DNA of 64,000 bases from Bradyrhizobium barranii subsp. barranii (GCF_017565645.3 NZ_CP086136.1:10337501-10401500); one strand, 5' to 3'; numbered from the stretch's first letter, positions 28,890 through 38,202 are shown. Numbers and translations: made by a program. Notes: generated by a model from the letters alone, not told the origin.

Positions 28890-29629
28890 CAAGTGCGCGT
28901 CACCGTCGAGGACGGCACCAGCACCGGCTTCAACGAGGGAATCAGCCGCGCGCGCTCGCGCTTGGCGGGGATCGCGCGATAGACCTGCTTGGTCGCCTCG
29001 ACAATGTGCACGCCGGCAAAGGGCAACGACAGCGCCGCGCCCGCACGCTCCCACACCTGCGCCGATTTCAGCACCCAGCCGCCGGCATAGGGCGGCATGA
29101 ACAGCGCCTCGCCCCAGGCGGTCGGCGTGAACCAGGTCTGGCGCAACAGGTCGGTGATCTGCGAGCGCGAATAGGGCCGGCCGTGACCGAACGGCGTGCT
29201 GTCGGTGCGGGTCCATACCCCGCGCCGGTTCGGGATCACCGCGATCACGCGGCCGGAGGGCGACAGCACCCGCCACACCTCGCGCAAGAGCGCGGCCGGA
29301 TCATCCGACATCTCCAGCGCATGAATTAGCAGGATCCGGTCGACCGCGGCGTCAGGAAGCGGCAGCGAGAATTCATCGACCAGCGAGGCCAGCGCCGGCC
29401 GGCCCGTCGGCCATTTCAAGACGCCCTGCGCCGACGGCATGAAGGCGATGCAGCGCTCCGCGTCCTCGCGGAACAGGCCGAGATAAGGGGTGGGATAGCC
29501 GATGCCGAGCACACGCTGGCCCGCGGCGGTCGGCCAGCGCTCCCTGATGCCGCGATTGATCATTTGCCGCGCCACAATCCCGAGGCGACGGGAGTAGAAC
29601 TCGCGGAGGTCGACGACATCAATGGTCAT
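28889..29629 (-). CDS. Class I SAM-dependent methyltransferase
   Basis: This 246-residue methyltransferase-fold protein starts MTIDVVDLREFYSRRLGIVA. It has a SAM loop region VLGIGYPTPYLGLF and the post-domain stretch LLREVWRVLSPSGRVIAVIPNRRGVW. This combination recurs in a group of rhizobial proteins found next to gloB. The substrate is unknown. It is divergent from gloB with about 107 bases between the starts. Confidence 0.82.
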   Translation of the reverse strand: MTIDVVDLREFYSRRLGIVARQMINRGIRERWPTAAGQRVLGIGYPTPYLGLFREDAERCIAFMPSAQGVLKWPTGRPALASLVDEFSLPLPDAAVDRILLIHALEMSDDPAALLREVWRVLSPSGRVIAVIPNRRGVWTRTDSTPFGHGRPYSRSQITDLLRQTWFTPTAWGEALFMPPYAGGWVLKSAQVWERAGAALSLPFAGVHIVEATKQVYRAIPAKRERARLIPSLKPVLVPSSTVTRT

Positions 29630-29736
29630 GACGGCAATGTAACATGCACGAGGCGGCTCCCGCGCCCGGAATATTGCATTGCCTGCGCAACGTTAACGCC
29701 ATATTTGTCTGCGGGGCTGAGCGCGATGGAGATGAC

Positions 29737-30504
29737 ATGGCCGCCGAAATTCGTACTTTCACCTGTTTAAACGACAATTTCGGTTATCTGATCCACGATG
29801 TGGAAACCAAGGCGACGGCGTCGATCGACGCGCCGGAGGCCGGCCCCATCCTGAAGGCGCTTGAGCGCGAGGGCTGGCAGCTCACCGACATCCTGATCAC
29901 CCATCATCATGGCGATCATGTCGGCGGGGTCGCAGAACTCAAGCAGAAATACAATTGCCGCGTCGTCGCGCCGCATGACAAGACGACGAAGATCGCCAAC
30001 GTCGACCTGCGCGTCGCCAATGCCGACATCGTCAAGGTCGGCAGCTTGCTGGGGCGCGTGCTGGAGACGCCCGGCCACACGCTCGACCACATCTCCTACG
30101 TGTTCGACAATGAGAAGACGCTGTTCGCGGCCGACACGCTGTTCTCGATCGGCTGCGGCCGCGTGTTCGAAGGCGACTACCCGATGATGTGGGACTCGCT
30201 TCTGAAGCTGCGGGCGCTGCCTGACGACTTCAAGCTCTACTGCGGGCACGAATACACCGCGTCCAACGTCAAGTTCGCGCTCACCATCGACCCCGACAAT
30301 GTGGCGCTCCAGGCACGCGCGGCGGAAGTGGCAAAGCTGCGGGCCGAGAATAGGCCAACCATTCCATCACTGCTTGGTGACGAGAAGCGAGCAAACGTGT
30401 TCCTGCGTGCTGATGAACCGTCGGTCGCAACCAGGCTACACATGAAGGGCGCGGACGCCGCCGCGGTGTTTGGCGAACTGCGCGAGCGCAAGAACAAATC
30501 CTGA
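29737..30504 (+). CDS. gloB: Hydroxyacylglutathione hydrolase (glyoxalase II)
   Basis: Glyoxalase II splits S-D-lactoylglutathione to lactate and glutathione in methylglyoxal detoxification. The 255-residue protein has the metallo-beta-lactamase metal site THHHGDHVGG near residue 57, a further metal His in ETPGHTLDHISY, and the substrate-site text YCGHEYTASNVKFAL. I used the ATG at 29737 (MAAEIRTFTCLNDNFGYLI), with ggag upstream. An upstream in-frame ATG at 29644 adds 31 residues without family similarity. The DUF985 cupin gene follows after 23 bases. Confidence 0.95.
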   Translation: MAAEIRTFTCLNDNFGYLIHDVETKATASIDAPEAGPILKALEREGWQLTDILITHHHGDHVGGVAELKQKYNCRVVAPHDKTTKIANVDLRVANADIVKVGSLLGRVLETPGHTLDHISYVFDNEKTLFAADTLFSIGCGRVFEGDYPMMWDSLLKLRALPDDFKLYCGHEYTASNVKFALTIDPDNVALQARAAEVAKLRAENRPTIPSLLGDEKRANVFLRADEPSVATRLHMKGADAAAVFGELRERKNKS

Positions 30505-30527
30505 AGAAGAAATCCTGACGGGGATCG

Positions 30528-30950
30528 ATGCCGACCGCAGCCGAGATCATCGCACGCCTCGAACTCCGACCGCATCCCGAAGGCGGTCACTACCGCGAGA
30601 CGTTTCGTGACCAGACCACTGATACCAACGGCCGGTCGCGCTCGACCCTCATTTATTTCCTGCTCGCGCGCGGCGAACGCTCGCACTGGCATCGCATCGA
30701 CGCCGTGGAGATCTGGCACTACTACGCCGGCAGCCCGCTGACGCTGCGCATCGCGCATGAAGGCTGCTCGCAACACGAGGTGCGGCTCGGCACGGATCTT
30801 GTGAGCGGCGAACGGCCGCAGGGAATCGTGCCGGCGAATGCCTGGCAGATGGCGGAGAGCATGGGAGAGTGGACGCTGGTCGGCTGCAGCGTGGCGCCCG
30901 CATTCGAGTTCGCAAAATTCGAGCTCGCGCCGAAGGGCTGGGAGCCGTAA
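30528..30950 (+). CDS. Cupin domain protein, DUF985 family
   Basis: This 140-residue single-domain cupin has the family words LELRPHPEGGHYRETFRD near residue 10, STLIYFLLARGERSHWHRID near 40 and VPANAWQMAESMGEWTLVGC in the second half. His residues in the first cupin motif could bind a metal. The family is widespread but uncharacterised. It probably shares a transcript with gloB, 23 bases upstream. Confidence 0.88.
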   Translation: MPTAAEIIARLELRPHPEGGHYRETFRDQTTDTNGRSRSTLIYFLLARGERSHWHRIDAVEIWHYYAGSPLTLRIAHEGCSQHEVRLGTDLVSGERPQGIVPANAWQMAESMGEWTLVGCSVAPAFEFAKFELAPKGWEP

Positions 30951-31001
30951 GGCGCACTGTCATTCCCTGGCGCCTCATGGCGGCGAACCCGAGAACGACG
31001 G

Positions 31002-31871
31002 TCACCGCTTCCGCAGCACCATATCCTTCGCCGCGATCAGGCCGCCGCCGGCGATCAGAATCGCGGCGAGAGCGATGTTGGCGCTGGCTTTTGCAAAACC
31101 GGCGGCGATGAGGAATCCGGTCGAGAGCAGCGGCGTCGCATAGGATGCGGCCCCGAGCACGCGGATGTCGCCGCGCTTCATGCCGATGTCCCAGGCGTAG
31201 AACGCGGCGCCGACGGGGCCGATGCCGAGAGCGGCCACGGAGAGCCATTGCAGCGTCGTCTCCGGCCACACCGTGGTTTCAAGCAGACCATGCATCAGCG
31301 CGGCAAGCGCGGCGGTGGCAAGGCAGAAGCCCGCGACCGCATCGGTCGGCACCGCTTTCAAGCGCCGCGACAGCACCGAATAGGTCGCCCAGACGAACGC
31401 TGCGATGAACGCCGCGATCAATCCCGGCAGCTGGCCCGGTGCGAAGCCGGAGGTGCTCCCGGCGAACAGCAGCACGGTGCCGACGAGGCCGAGCACGGCA
31501 CCAATGATGTGATGCACCGCAAGCCGCTCGCCCGGCAGGAACGACGAGAACAGCACGATCAGGAGCGGCCACATGTAATTCAAAAGGCCGGCTTCGGCCG
31601 GCGGCGCAAAGCGCAGCGCCAGGAAATACAGTGCGTGATAGCCGAACAGGCCACCGACGCCGACGACCCATACGACCAGCGGCTGACGCAAGCTCCTCGC
31701 CGCGTCGCCGCGGCCGACCCAGGTGAGGAGGCCGACGAGACCGCCGATCGCGAACGTCATGGCGGCGAGCTGGAACGCCGGAATCTTTCCGGTCGCCACC
31801 GTCATCACGGAAAGCAGCGACCACATCAGGATCGCGGTCAATCCGATCAGTGTGGCTGTGCGCGGGGTCAT
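31002..31871 (-). CDS. DMT family transporter, YddG-like
   Basis: This 289-residue inner-membrane protein has ten predicted helices and two EamA halves. The segments FGYHALYFLALRFAPPAEAGLLNY and WDIGMKRGDIRVLGAASYATPLLST (each shown only in part) are typical of YddG-type exporters, which move aromatic amino acids and related compounds out of the cell. The ATG at 31871 gives MTPRTATLIGLTAILMWSLLS and is preferred to 31919, which would add a hydrophobic leader read through a hairpin. It lies downstream of phaB on the same strand. The substrate is inferred. Confidence 0.83.
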   Translation of the reverse strand: MTPRTATLIGLTAILMWSLLSVMTVATGKIPAFQLAAMTFAIGGLVGLLTWVGRGDAARSLRQPLVVWVVGVGGLFGYHALYFLALRFAPPAEAGLLNYMWPLLIVLFSSFLPGERLAVHHIIGAVLGLVGTVLLFAGSTSGFAPGQLPGLIAAFIAAFVWATYSVLSRRLKAVPTDAVAGFCLATAALAALMHGLLETTVWPETTLQWLSVAALGIGPVGAAFYAWDIGMKRGDIRVLGAASYATPLLSTGFLIAAGFAKASANIALAAILIAGGGLIAAKDMVLRKR

Positions 31872-31896
31872 CAATCGAAAGGCCCTGAGGACGATG

Positions 31897-31919
31897 ATGC
31901 CCGGCACGAGGCCGGGCAT
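31897..31919. terminator. Hairpin between phaB and the YddG-like gene
   Basis: A 9-bp stem, atgcccggc (31897-31905) and gccgggcat (31911-31919), has a 5-base loop. T-rich sequence follows only on the plus strand, so as a terminator for phaB it would be weak. It resembles the element at 32788-32814. Confidence 0.4.
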
Positions 31920-31971
31920 TTCGTCTTCACTATCGCCTTGTCGCGCCTGAATCTACAGGCTTGACGCCCTA

Positions 31972-32697
31972 TCAGGCGTGATACTGGCCGCCATTGATGG
32001 TCAGCGTCGAGCCGGTGATGAAGCCGGCCTCGTCGGCGGCGAGGAACACCACCGCGCGCGCGATCTCCTCCGGTTCGCCGAGACGATTGACCGGGATCTG
32101 CGGGATCACGTTCTTTTCCAGCACGTCCTTCGGCACCGCCTGCACCATCTCGGTGTTGATGTAGCCCGGTGCGATCGCGTTGACGGTGATGCCGCCCTTG
32201 GCGTTCTCGATCGCGAGCGCCTTGGTGAAGCCGATGTCGCCGGCCTTTGCTGCGGAATAGTTGACCTGGCCGAATTGCCCCTTCTGGCCGTTGATCGACG
32301 AGATCGAGATGACGCGGCCGAACTTGCGCGCGCGCATGCCCTCGATGACCTGGCGCGTCATGTTGAACAGCGAGCCGAGATTGGTGTTGATCACGGCGTT
32401 CCACTGCTCGAGCGTCATCTTGTGGAAGGCGGTGTCCCGGGTGATGCCGGCATTGTTGACGAGCACGTCGACGGGGCCGAGCTCGGCCTCGACCTTCTTC
32501 ACCCCTTCGGCGCAAGCATCGAAATTGCTGACGTCCCATTTGTAGACGGCGATGCCGGTCTCGGCCTTGAACTTCTCCGCCGCCACATCGTTGCCGGCAT
32601 AGCTTGCCGCGACCTTGTAGCCGGCCGCCTTCAGCGCCTTGCTGATCGCAGCTCCGATGCCCCGCGTACCACCCGTCACCAGTGCAACACGTGCCAT
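31972..32697 (-). CDS. phaB: Acetoacetyl-CoA reductase PhaB
   Basis: PhaB reduces acetoacetyl-CoA to (R)-3-hydroxybutyryl-CoA with NADPH, the second step of polyhydroxybutyrate synthesis. The 241-residue short-chain dehydrogenase starts MARVALVTGGTRGIGAAISK with the Rossmann loop. It has the NNAG motif (VDVLVNNAGITRD), catalytic Ser in ISSINGQKGQFGQ and the YSAAK pair (NYSAAKAGDIGFTKALA). It ends GSTLTINGGQYHA, the PhaB signature. It lies downstream of phaA, separated by about 245 bases containing two hairpins. Confidence 0.96.
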   Translation of the reverse strand: MARVALVTGGTRGIGAAISKALKAAGYKVAASYAGNDVAAEKFKAETGIAVYKWDVSNFDACAEGVKKVEAELGPVDVLVNNAGITRDTAFHKMTLEQWNAVINTNLGSLFNMTRQVIEGMRARKFGRVISISSINGQKGQFGQVNYSAAKAGDIGFTKALAIENAKGGITVNAIAPGYINTEMVQAVPKDVLEKNVIPQIPVNRLGEPEEIARAVVFLAADEAGFITGSTLTINGGQYHA

Positions 32698-32787
32698 ATC
32701 GTATTCCTTCCCTTGGACTCTGCGGACGTTTCTGAGTTATCGTTTTAGATGCGGATTATGCGGTTGGTTTGACGGACATCAAGAACA

Positions 32788-32814
32788 AAACGCCCGGCAT
32801 CGAGCCGGGCGTTT
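32788..32814. terminator. Bidirectional terminator between phaA and phaB
   Basis: The arms aaacgcccggc (32788-32798) and gccgggcgttt (32804-32814) form an 11-bp stem with a 5-base loop. T-rich tails lie on both strands (tgtattt on plus, tgttcttg on minus). On the minus strand it lies between phaA and phaB, so phaB may have its own promoter or depend on read-through. Confidence 0.75.
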
Positions 32815-32877
32815 GTATTTAGTCGAGGCTGGCGCTGTTGCGAAGAATATTTGATTTGCAACCGCCGCCTTTTTAGT

Positions 32878-32918
32878 CGCGTGCGATGCACTCATCTATG
32901 TGTGCAGCGCACGCGCAA
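32878..32918. other. Imperfect long hairpin downstream of phaA
   Basis: The sequence can fold with outer arms gcgtgcg and cgcacgc and inner pairs tgcac/gtgtgca around the loop tcatctat. It lies about 30 bases after the phaA stop codon on the minus strand and before the terminator at 32788-32814. It may be an RNA processing or stability element. Confidence 0.4.
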
Positions 32919-32943
32919 GTGACACGTAAGTTAGATGTCAGCT

Positions 32944-34122
32944 TCAGTCGCGCGCCAGGCACATCGCGATACCCATGCCGCCGCCGATGCACAGCGTGGC
33001 GAGGCCCTTCTTCGAATCGCGCTTCTGCATTTCGTGCAGCAGCGTCACCAGCACGCGTGCGCCGGAAGCGCCGACCGGATGGCCGATCGCGATCGCACCG
33101 CCGTTGACGTTGACCTTCGAGGTGTCCCAGCCGAGATCCTTGTTGACGGCGCAGGCCTGCGCCGCGAAGGCCTCGTTGGCCTCGATCAGGTCGAGATCGC
33201 CGACGCTCCAGCCGGCCTTCTTCAGCGCGGCGCGCGAGGCCGGGATCGGGCCCGAGCCCATGATCTTCGGATCGACGCCGGCTTGCGCCCAGGACACGAT
33301 GCGCGCAAGCGGCTTCTTGCCTTCCTTGGCGGCCTGCTTCGCCGTCATCAGCACAACGGCAGCGGCGCCGTCGTTGATGCCGGAGGCCGAACCCGCGGTG
33401 ACCGTGCCTTCCTTCTCGAAGGCGGGCTTGAGCTTCGCCATCCCGTCGAGCGTTGCGCCATGACGCGGATATTCGTCGGCGCTGACGACGATGTCGCCCT
33501 TGCGGGTCTTGATGGTGACGGGAACGATCTCGTCGTTGAACTTGCCGGCCTTCTGCGCCGCCTCGGCCTTCTGCTGCGAGTGGACCGCGAACTCGTCCTG
33601 CTGGGCTCGGGTAATCTGCCACTGGCGCGCGACGTTCTCGGCCGTGTTCCCCATGTGATAGCCGTTGAAGGCATCCCACAGGCCGTCCTTGATCATGGTG
33701 TCGACGAACTCGACCGGGCCCATCTTGACGCCGCCGCGCAGATACTGGGCGTGCGGAGCCATGCTCATGGATTCCTGGCCGCCGGCGACCACGATCTCGG
33801 AATCGCCGTTGAGCAGCGCCTGGTAGCCCAACGCGACGGTGCGCAGGCCCGAGCCGCAAAGCTGGTTGACGCCCCAGGCCGGGCTCTCCACCGGGATGCC
33901 GGCGGCAATCGAGGCCTGGCGGGCCGGGTTCTGGCCCTGAGCCGCGGTCAGGATCTGCCCCATGATGACTTCGGAGACCCGGCCGGGCTCGATGCCACCA
34001 CGCTCCAGCGCGGCCTTGATGGCGATGGCGCCGAGGTCATGGGCGGGAAGGGTCGCGAACGCTCCGTTGAAGCTTCCGACCGGGGTGCGGGCGGCGCTGA
34101 CGATGACGACATCGTCTGACAT
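32944..34122 (-). CDS. phaA: Acetyl-CoA acetyltransferase (beta-ketothiolase) PhaA
   Basis: PhaA condenses two acetyl-CoA to acetoacetyl-CoA, the first PHB step, and can run in reverse when polymer is used. The 392-residue thiolase has the acyl-Cys in [18 protein letters not shown] near residue 88, His in [17 protein letters not shown], and the C-terminal Cys in [14 protein letters not shown]. The ATG at 34122 ([14 protein letters not shown]) was chosen because the aggag ribosome site is six bases before it; an ATG two codons upstream abuts that site. It is divergent from phaR. Confidence 0.96.
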   Translation of the reverse strand: MSDDVVIVSAARTPVGSFNGAFATLPAHDLGAIAIKAALERGGIEPGRVSEVIMGQILTAAQGQNPARQASIAAGIPVESPAWGVNQLCGSGLRTVALGYQALLNGDSEIVVAGGQESMSMAPHAQYLRGGVKMGPVEFVDTMIKDGLWDAFNGYHMGNTAENVARQWQITRAQQDEFAVHSQQKAEAAQKAGKFNDEIVPVTIKTRKGDIVVSADEYPRHGATLDGMAKLKPAFEKEGTVTAGSASGINDGAAAVVLMTAKQAAKEGKKPLARIVSWAQAGVDPKIMGSGPIPASRAALKKAGWSVGDLDLIEANEAFAAQACAVNKDLGWDTSKVNVNGGAIAIGHPVGASGARVLVTLLHEMQKRDSKKGLATLCIGGGMGIAMCLARD

Positions 34123-34426
34123 GGGCATCTCCTGGTGTTGAAAGGGGGCAGGCGGGGCTGGGGAAACGGCTCGCCAGTCTCGAATGGCATCCTGTTAACG
34201 TCGTTGAGGCATGTCAATCGGCCGGCGACCGAATTCATGCCGCAACGCATTCAAAATAGCGTTCTTGGCGCTTTCGCAAGCACGTTTTTGCTGCCCGATT
34301 AACCGTGGCGCACAAAACGGTAGCGTGACCCCTTTGAAAATGCTTATTTTGTTGCGTTGCGTACTCTTCCCGCCCTGCGGCATTATCCGCCGGGTTCCCG
34401 TTCTCCGCGCTTGCAAGTGAGAGCCC
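34123..34426. promoter_or_regulatory. Divergent phaA-phaR control region
   Basis: These 304 bases carry no gene and must hold the promoters for phaA and phaR. The stretch 34250-34350 is AT-richer and contains repeated TGC/GCA triplets (for example ttgcgttgcg near 34350 and tttttgctgcc near 34285). PhaR proteins of other alphaproteobacteria are known to bind TGC-rich sites in front of pha genes, so autoregulation and control of phaA are plausible. The exact operator is not resolved. Confidence 0.5.
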
Positions 34427-35026
34427 ATGGCGAAATCAGACCAACCCACCACCATCAAGAAATACGCGAACCGCCGGCTCTATAACACCGGAACGAGCAC
34501 CTACGTGACGCTCGAAGACCTCGCCGCCATGGTCAAGGACGGAGAGGATTTCCTGGTCTACGACGCCAAGACCGGCGACGACATCACCCGCTCCGTGCTC
34601 GCCCAGATCATCTTCGAGCAGGAGAACAAGGCCGGCCAGAACCTGCTGCCGACCACCTTCCTGCGCCAGCTCATCCGCTTCTACGGCGACAGCATGCAGA
34701 TGGTGGTGCCGAAATATCTGGAGCAGTCGATCGCGACGCTGACCCAGGAGCAGGAGAAGTTCCGCAAGCAGATCGCCAACTCGCTCTCCGGCACTCCTTT
34801 TGCTCCGTTGGAAGAACAGGTCCGCCGCAACATGGAGCTGTTCCAGCAGACCTTCTCGATGTTCAAGCCGTTTGCCCCCAACGCGGGCCGTCCGGCGACC
34901 AGCCCCGAGCCGGAGGCCGACGCAAGCGCTGCGGCGCCGACGGACACCAGCAACATCGACGACCTTCGTCAGCAGATGAAGGACATGCAGGAACGCCTCG
35001 AGCGGATGTCGAAGAAGGACGAGTAG
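34427..35026 (+). CDS. phaR: Polyhydroxyalkanoate synthesis repressor PhaR
   Basis: PhaR is a repressor that binds both pha promoters and PHB itself, so that phasin and pha genes are relieved when polymer accumulates. The 199-residue protein has the N-terminal PHB/PHA regulator DNA-binding domain (IKKYANRRLYNTGTSTYVTL, LVYDAKTGDDITRSVLAQII). A second domain, RFYGDSMQMVVPKYLEQSI, follows, and then a low-complexity acidic tail that ends in a short coiled coil (QQMKDMQERLERMSKK). It is divergent from phaA, which supports the assignment. Confidence 0.95.
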   Translation: MAKSDQPTTIKKYANRRLYNTGTSTYVTLEDLAAMVKDGEDFLVYDAKTGDDITRSVLAQIIFEQENKAGQNLLPTTFLRQLIRFYGDSMQMVVPKYLEQSIATLTQEQEKFRKQIANSLSGTPFAPLEEQVRRNMELFQQTFSMFKPFAPNAGRPATSPEPEADASAAAPTDTSNIDDLRQQMKDMQERLERMSKKDE

Positions 35027-35129
35027 GGATTTCGTTCGTGCCGGCGCGTCCACCTGCGGCGGGCGCGCGGGCCGCCGGTTCATTGCAGCGCGACTTGCGC
35101 GCTGTCGTCCCGGCCAGGCCGGAGCCGCC

Positions 35130-35716
35130 ATGTCCGACCGCAGCACCCACTGGGACAACGTCTACGCCACCAAGGGCGAGGCCGAGGTAAGCTGGTTTCA
35201 GGACAGCCCGGCGATCTCGCTCGAGATGATCGGCTCGGCCTGTCCAGACCATGGCGCCGCCATCATCGACATCGGCGGCGGTGCTTCGCGGCTGGTGGAC
35301 GCTCTCCTGGATCTCTCCGCCACGCGCTTGAAGCGGCGAAGAAGCGAATCGGCCGGGCGGCCTCAGCAGTCGACTGGATCGTTGCCGACGCCACGACATG
35401 GCGGCCGGGGCGCAGCTACAACGTCTGGCACGATCGCGCGGCATTTCACTTCCTGACCGATCCGCGCGACAGGGCCGCTTATGTCGAGCGCCTGCGGTCG
35501 GCGATTGCGCCCGGCGGCCACGCCATCATCGCGACATTTGCGCTTGATGGCCCGGAGAAATGCAGCGGCCTTCCGGTGCAGCGGCACGATAGCGCGAGCC
35601 TTGCTGCGGAGCTTGGGCCGGAGTTCGAGCTGATCGAGACGCGGAGCGAGACGCATCACACGCCGTGGAAGTCGACCCAGGCGTTTCAGTTCAGCCGGTT
35701 TAAGCGACGCGGCTAG
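35130..35716 (+). pseudogene. Class I SAM-dependent methyltransferase, frameshifted
   Basis: The first frame reads MSDRSTHWDNVYATKGEAEV, then VSWFQDSPAISLEMI and the SAM loop IIDIGGGASRLVDALL. Near 35320 the frame changes. The rest (ALEAAKKRIGRAASAVDWIV, then NVWHDRAAFHFLTD and HHTPWKSTQAFQFSRF) continues in another frame to 35716. One missing base in gccac(g)gcgctt would account for the shift. The family usually also has about ten more residues between the SAM loop and LDLSAT, so an in-frame deletion seems to be present too. It is either a pseudogene or a sequencing error plus natural variation. The substrate is unknown. Confidence 0.8.
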
Positions 35717-35737
35717 GACGAAGGAAAGTGCGGCGCC

Positions 35738-36625
35738 CTACGCCGCCAGCTTCACCGCATGCGCAAAGTCCCAATAGAGCTTCCGCGCTTTGGTGTAGAG
35801 CGGGCCCGGCTTCAGCTCGCGATCGTCGATGCGGATGACGGGGGCGACCTTGGCGAAATTGCCGGTCGAGAAGATCTCGTCGGCGGCGAGAAAGTCGGCA
35901 TAGCGCAGCGTCTTCTCGACCACGGTGACGCCGTCGCCGCGCAGCAGGCTGATGACGCGCTGGCGCGTGATGCCGTTCAGGAACGTGCCGTTCGGGACCG
36001 GCGTGTAGACCACGCCGTCCTTGGCCATGAACACGTTGGAATTGCCGAACTCCGCGACATTGCCGAGCATGTCGAGCATCAGCGCGTTCTGGAAGCCGCG
36101 CCCGGCGGCTTCCGCGAGCGCGCGCGAATTGTTCGGATAGAGACAGGCGGCCTTGGCCTCGACCGGCGCACATTCGGCCGTGGGCCTGCGGAACGGCGAC
36201 AGCGTGATCGCGTTGCCGACGGGTTTCGGCATCGGCGCCTCGTAGATGCACAGGCACCAATTGGTCGTCTCGGGGTCGAACAGCACGCCGCCGCCCGAAC
36301 CGTTCTGCGCCCAGTACATCGGGCGGACGTACAGCTCGGCCTTCGCGCCGAAGCGCGCGATGCCTTCGTGTGCGAGCGAAAGCCATGTGCCGGTGTCGAC
36401 CACCGGCTTCAGGCCAAAATTGATCGCGGACTGGTTGGCGCGGGCGACGTGACGGTCGAGGTCGGGCGCGACGCCCTCGAACGCGCGCGCACCGTCGAAC
36501 ACGACCGAGCCGAGCCAGGCCGCATGCGTGCGCGGGCCCATGATCGGCACGTTGCCGTCGTGCCATTTGCCCTCGAAGAAGGTCCAGCTCGGCGAATATT
36601 CGATCGGTTTCTTGATCTCGGCCAT
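35738..36625 (-). CDS. Class IV aminotransferase (branched-chain amino acid aminotransferase family)
   Basis: This 295-residue PLP enzyme is expected to move amino groups between branched-chain amino acids and 2-oxoglutarate, or to act on a related substrate. It starts MAEIKKPIEYSPSWTFFEGK and has VVFDGARAFEGVAPDLDRHV. Further on are PPLP-contact regions around NNSRALAEAAGRGFQNALML and GTFLNGITRQRVISLLRG, typical of fold-type IV. The start at 36625 has gggagg upstream. Distinction from D-amino-acid aminotransferase or aminodeoxychorismate lyase relatives is not certain. It is divergent from the esterase gene. Confidence 0.88.
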   Translation of the reverse strand: MAEIKKPIEYSPSWTFFEGKWHDGNVPIMGPRTHAAWLGSVVFDGARAFEGVAPDLDRHVARANQSAINFGLKPVVDTGTWLSLAHEGIARFGAKAELYVRPMYWAQNGSGGGVLFDPETTNWCLCIYEAPMPKPVGNAITLSPFRRPTAECAPVEAKAACLYPNNSRALAEAAGRGFQNALMLDMLGNVAEFGNSNVFMAKDGVVYTPVPNGTFLNGITRQRVISLLRGDGVTVVEKTLRYADFLAADEIFSTGNFAKVAPVIRIDDRELKPGPLYTKARKLYWDFAHAVKLAA

Positions 36626-36728
36626 GACCGGCCTCCCTTGGAAATACCCGGGCACTATTGTCCCAATGTCTAAATGATTCCCTGCTGGGATATGGTGCGT
36701 TACCCTCTCCGACGAGGGAGAAGGATCC

Positions 36729-37664
36729 ATGCCGCTCGATCCGCTTGCAAGGCGTTTGTTGACCATGATGGCTGCGGCCGCCCCGCAGGGGCGGAGCCGG
36801 CCGAGCGTCGAGGCACGGCGGCAGTCGCTGGCCAAGCTGATGCAGTTTGCACGCACTGATGCGCCGGATGTGACCACCGCCGACGGCACGCTTCCGGGTC
36901 CCGGCGGCGAGCTGCCCTATCGCCTTTATTCGCCCGCGTCTGCCGGCGACCGTGCACCGGGCTTCGTGTTCTTTCATGGCGGCGGGCTCGTGGCCGGCAG
37001 CATCGCGACGCATGACCGCATCGCGGCGGCGCTGGCGCATGTAACCGGCTGTCGCCTCGTCTCGGTCGATTACAGGCTCGCGCCCGAGCACAGATTTCCT
37101 GCTGCCGTCATTGATGCGATCGCGGCCACCGAATGGGTCGCGCGGCAAGCCCCGTCGCTGGGCATCGACGCCGAACGTCTGGTGGTCGGCGGCGATTCCG
37201 CCGGCGCCACGCTCGCTGCGATCGTGTGCCAGGAAGCGATGCAGACCGCCGGCCTCTCGATCGTCGCGCAATGCCTGATCTGCCCGGTGCTGGATTTCGA
37301 GGAGACCTCGCCTTCGCGCGAGGCATTCGCCGAAGGCCATCTGATCGATCGCGCCACCATCGAAGCCGATCTCGCCGATTATCTGCCTGATGGCATCGAC
37401 ACCGCCGACCCCCGCATCTCGCCCTTGCGCGCGACGCGGCTTGCAGGCCTGCCGATCGCGATCATCCACACCGCCGAATTCGATCCGATGCGCGACGAGG
37501 GCAATGCCTATGCGCGCAAGCTGCTCGCCGCGGGCGTCGCGGTCGAGCACGTCTGCCATGACGGCATGGTCCACAATTTCCACGCCATGGGCGCGATCCT
37601 GCCGCAGGCGCAGCTCGTGCTGTCGCAGATCGGCGAACAGGTCCGGCGGGCGATGGAGAGATGA
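36729..37664 (+). CDS. Alpha/beta hydrolase, hormone-sensitive lipase type
   Basis: This 311-residue esterase has the oxyanion-hole motif HGGG (FVFFHGGGLVAGS near residue 80), the nucleophile elbow GDSAG (LVVGGDSAGATLAAIV near 155), an acid in EFDPMRDEGNAYA and a late His in HDGMVHNFHAMGAIL. These mark the HSL (family IV) esterases, which split short-chain esters. The physiological substrate is unknown. It is divergent from the aminotransferase. Repeat DNA lies between it and the next gene. Confidence 0.93.
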   Translation: MPLDPLARRLLTMMAAAAPQGRSRPSVEARRQSLAKLMQFARTDAPDVTTADGTLPGPGGELPYRLYSPASAGDRAPGFVFFHGGGLVAGSIATHDRIAAALAHVTGCRLVSVDYRLAPEHRFPAAVIDAIAATEWVARQAPSLGIDAERLVVGGDSAGATLAAIVCQEAMQTAGLSIVAQCLICPVLDFEETSPSREAFAEGHLIDRATIEADLADYLPDGIDTADPRISPLRATRLAGLPIAIIHTAEFDPMRDEGNAYARKLLAAGVAVEHVCHDGMVHNFHAMGAILPQAQLVLSQIGEQVRRAMER

Positions 37665-37667
37665 GGC

Positions 37668-37772
37668 GCTTACCCTCTCCCCCTGTGGGTGTTCAGACCG
37701 GGGAGAGGGTGGATCGCCGCGTAGCGGCGCTTCGCGCCACCTTCTCCCACAAGGGGAGAAGGGAAGAAAGCA
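37668..37772. repeat. Intergenic repeat with ctctcccc/ggggagag arms
   Basis: The stretch contains taccctctccccctgtgggt, then ggggagagggtggatcgccg and the internal hairpin gcgtagcggcgcttcgc, and ends cttctcccacaaggggagaa. It fits the dispersed ctctcccc-type elements also seen at 44375-44525 and 47905-47990. It separates two convergent genes. Confidence 0.6.
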
Positions 37773-38021
37773 TCACGCGCGCGCGCCGAGCACGGCCCGC
37801 GCCGCCACGACATATTCCAGCCAATGCGCATCCGCATAGCGTTCGGCCTGCCGTGCGCAGGTGACGTCAGGGGCATGGGCGGCGGCAATCGTGCGCGCGA
37901 ATCGCTCTTCGGCGACCGTCACGTCGCCAGGCTCGGCCGACGGTACGCTAGCCGCCGCCGCGGTCGGAGCGACAGCGAGGCCCGCCAGACCAGCGAGCAG
38001 GATGCGGCGTGACGTGTTCAT
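37773..38021 (-). CDS. Small exported hypothetical protein
   Basis: This 82-residue protein starts MNTSRRILLAGLAGLAVAPT and has a Tat- or Sec-like signal peptide (twin Arg at 5-6) ending near AAAAS. The mature part, about 55 residues, has a single Cys and reads DVTCARQAERYADAHWLEY. I do not recognise it. The ATG at 38021 was chosen for the signal peptide; the frame continues upstream to 38114 without similarity. Small exported proteins of this type are frequent in the genus. Confidence 0.55.
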   Translation of the reverse strand: MNTSRRILLAGLAGLAVAPTAAAASVPSAEPGDVTVAEERFARTIAAAHAPDVTCARQAERYADAHWLEYVVAARAVLGARA

Positions 38022-38202
38022 GGCTGTGTCCTTCCAATGTCCGGCCCGCACTCCGGCCGGCGCGTGTGTCAGTGCGATCACGGCAGGGTAGCCGCGCACA
38101 TCCGTGCCGTCCATCGCTTACGGATACCGCTTGACCACACGAGCGATCACGTTCCATCCAACAACGGTTCCGTCATCAAATCGCCACGCGTCGGATTGTC
38201 AC

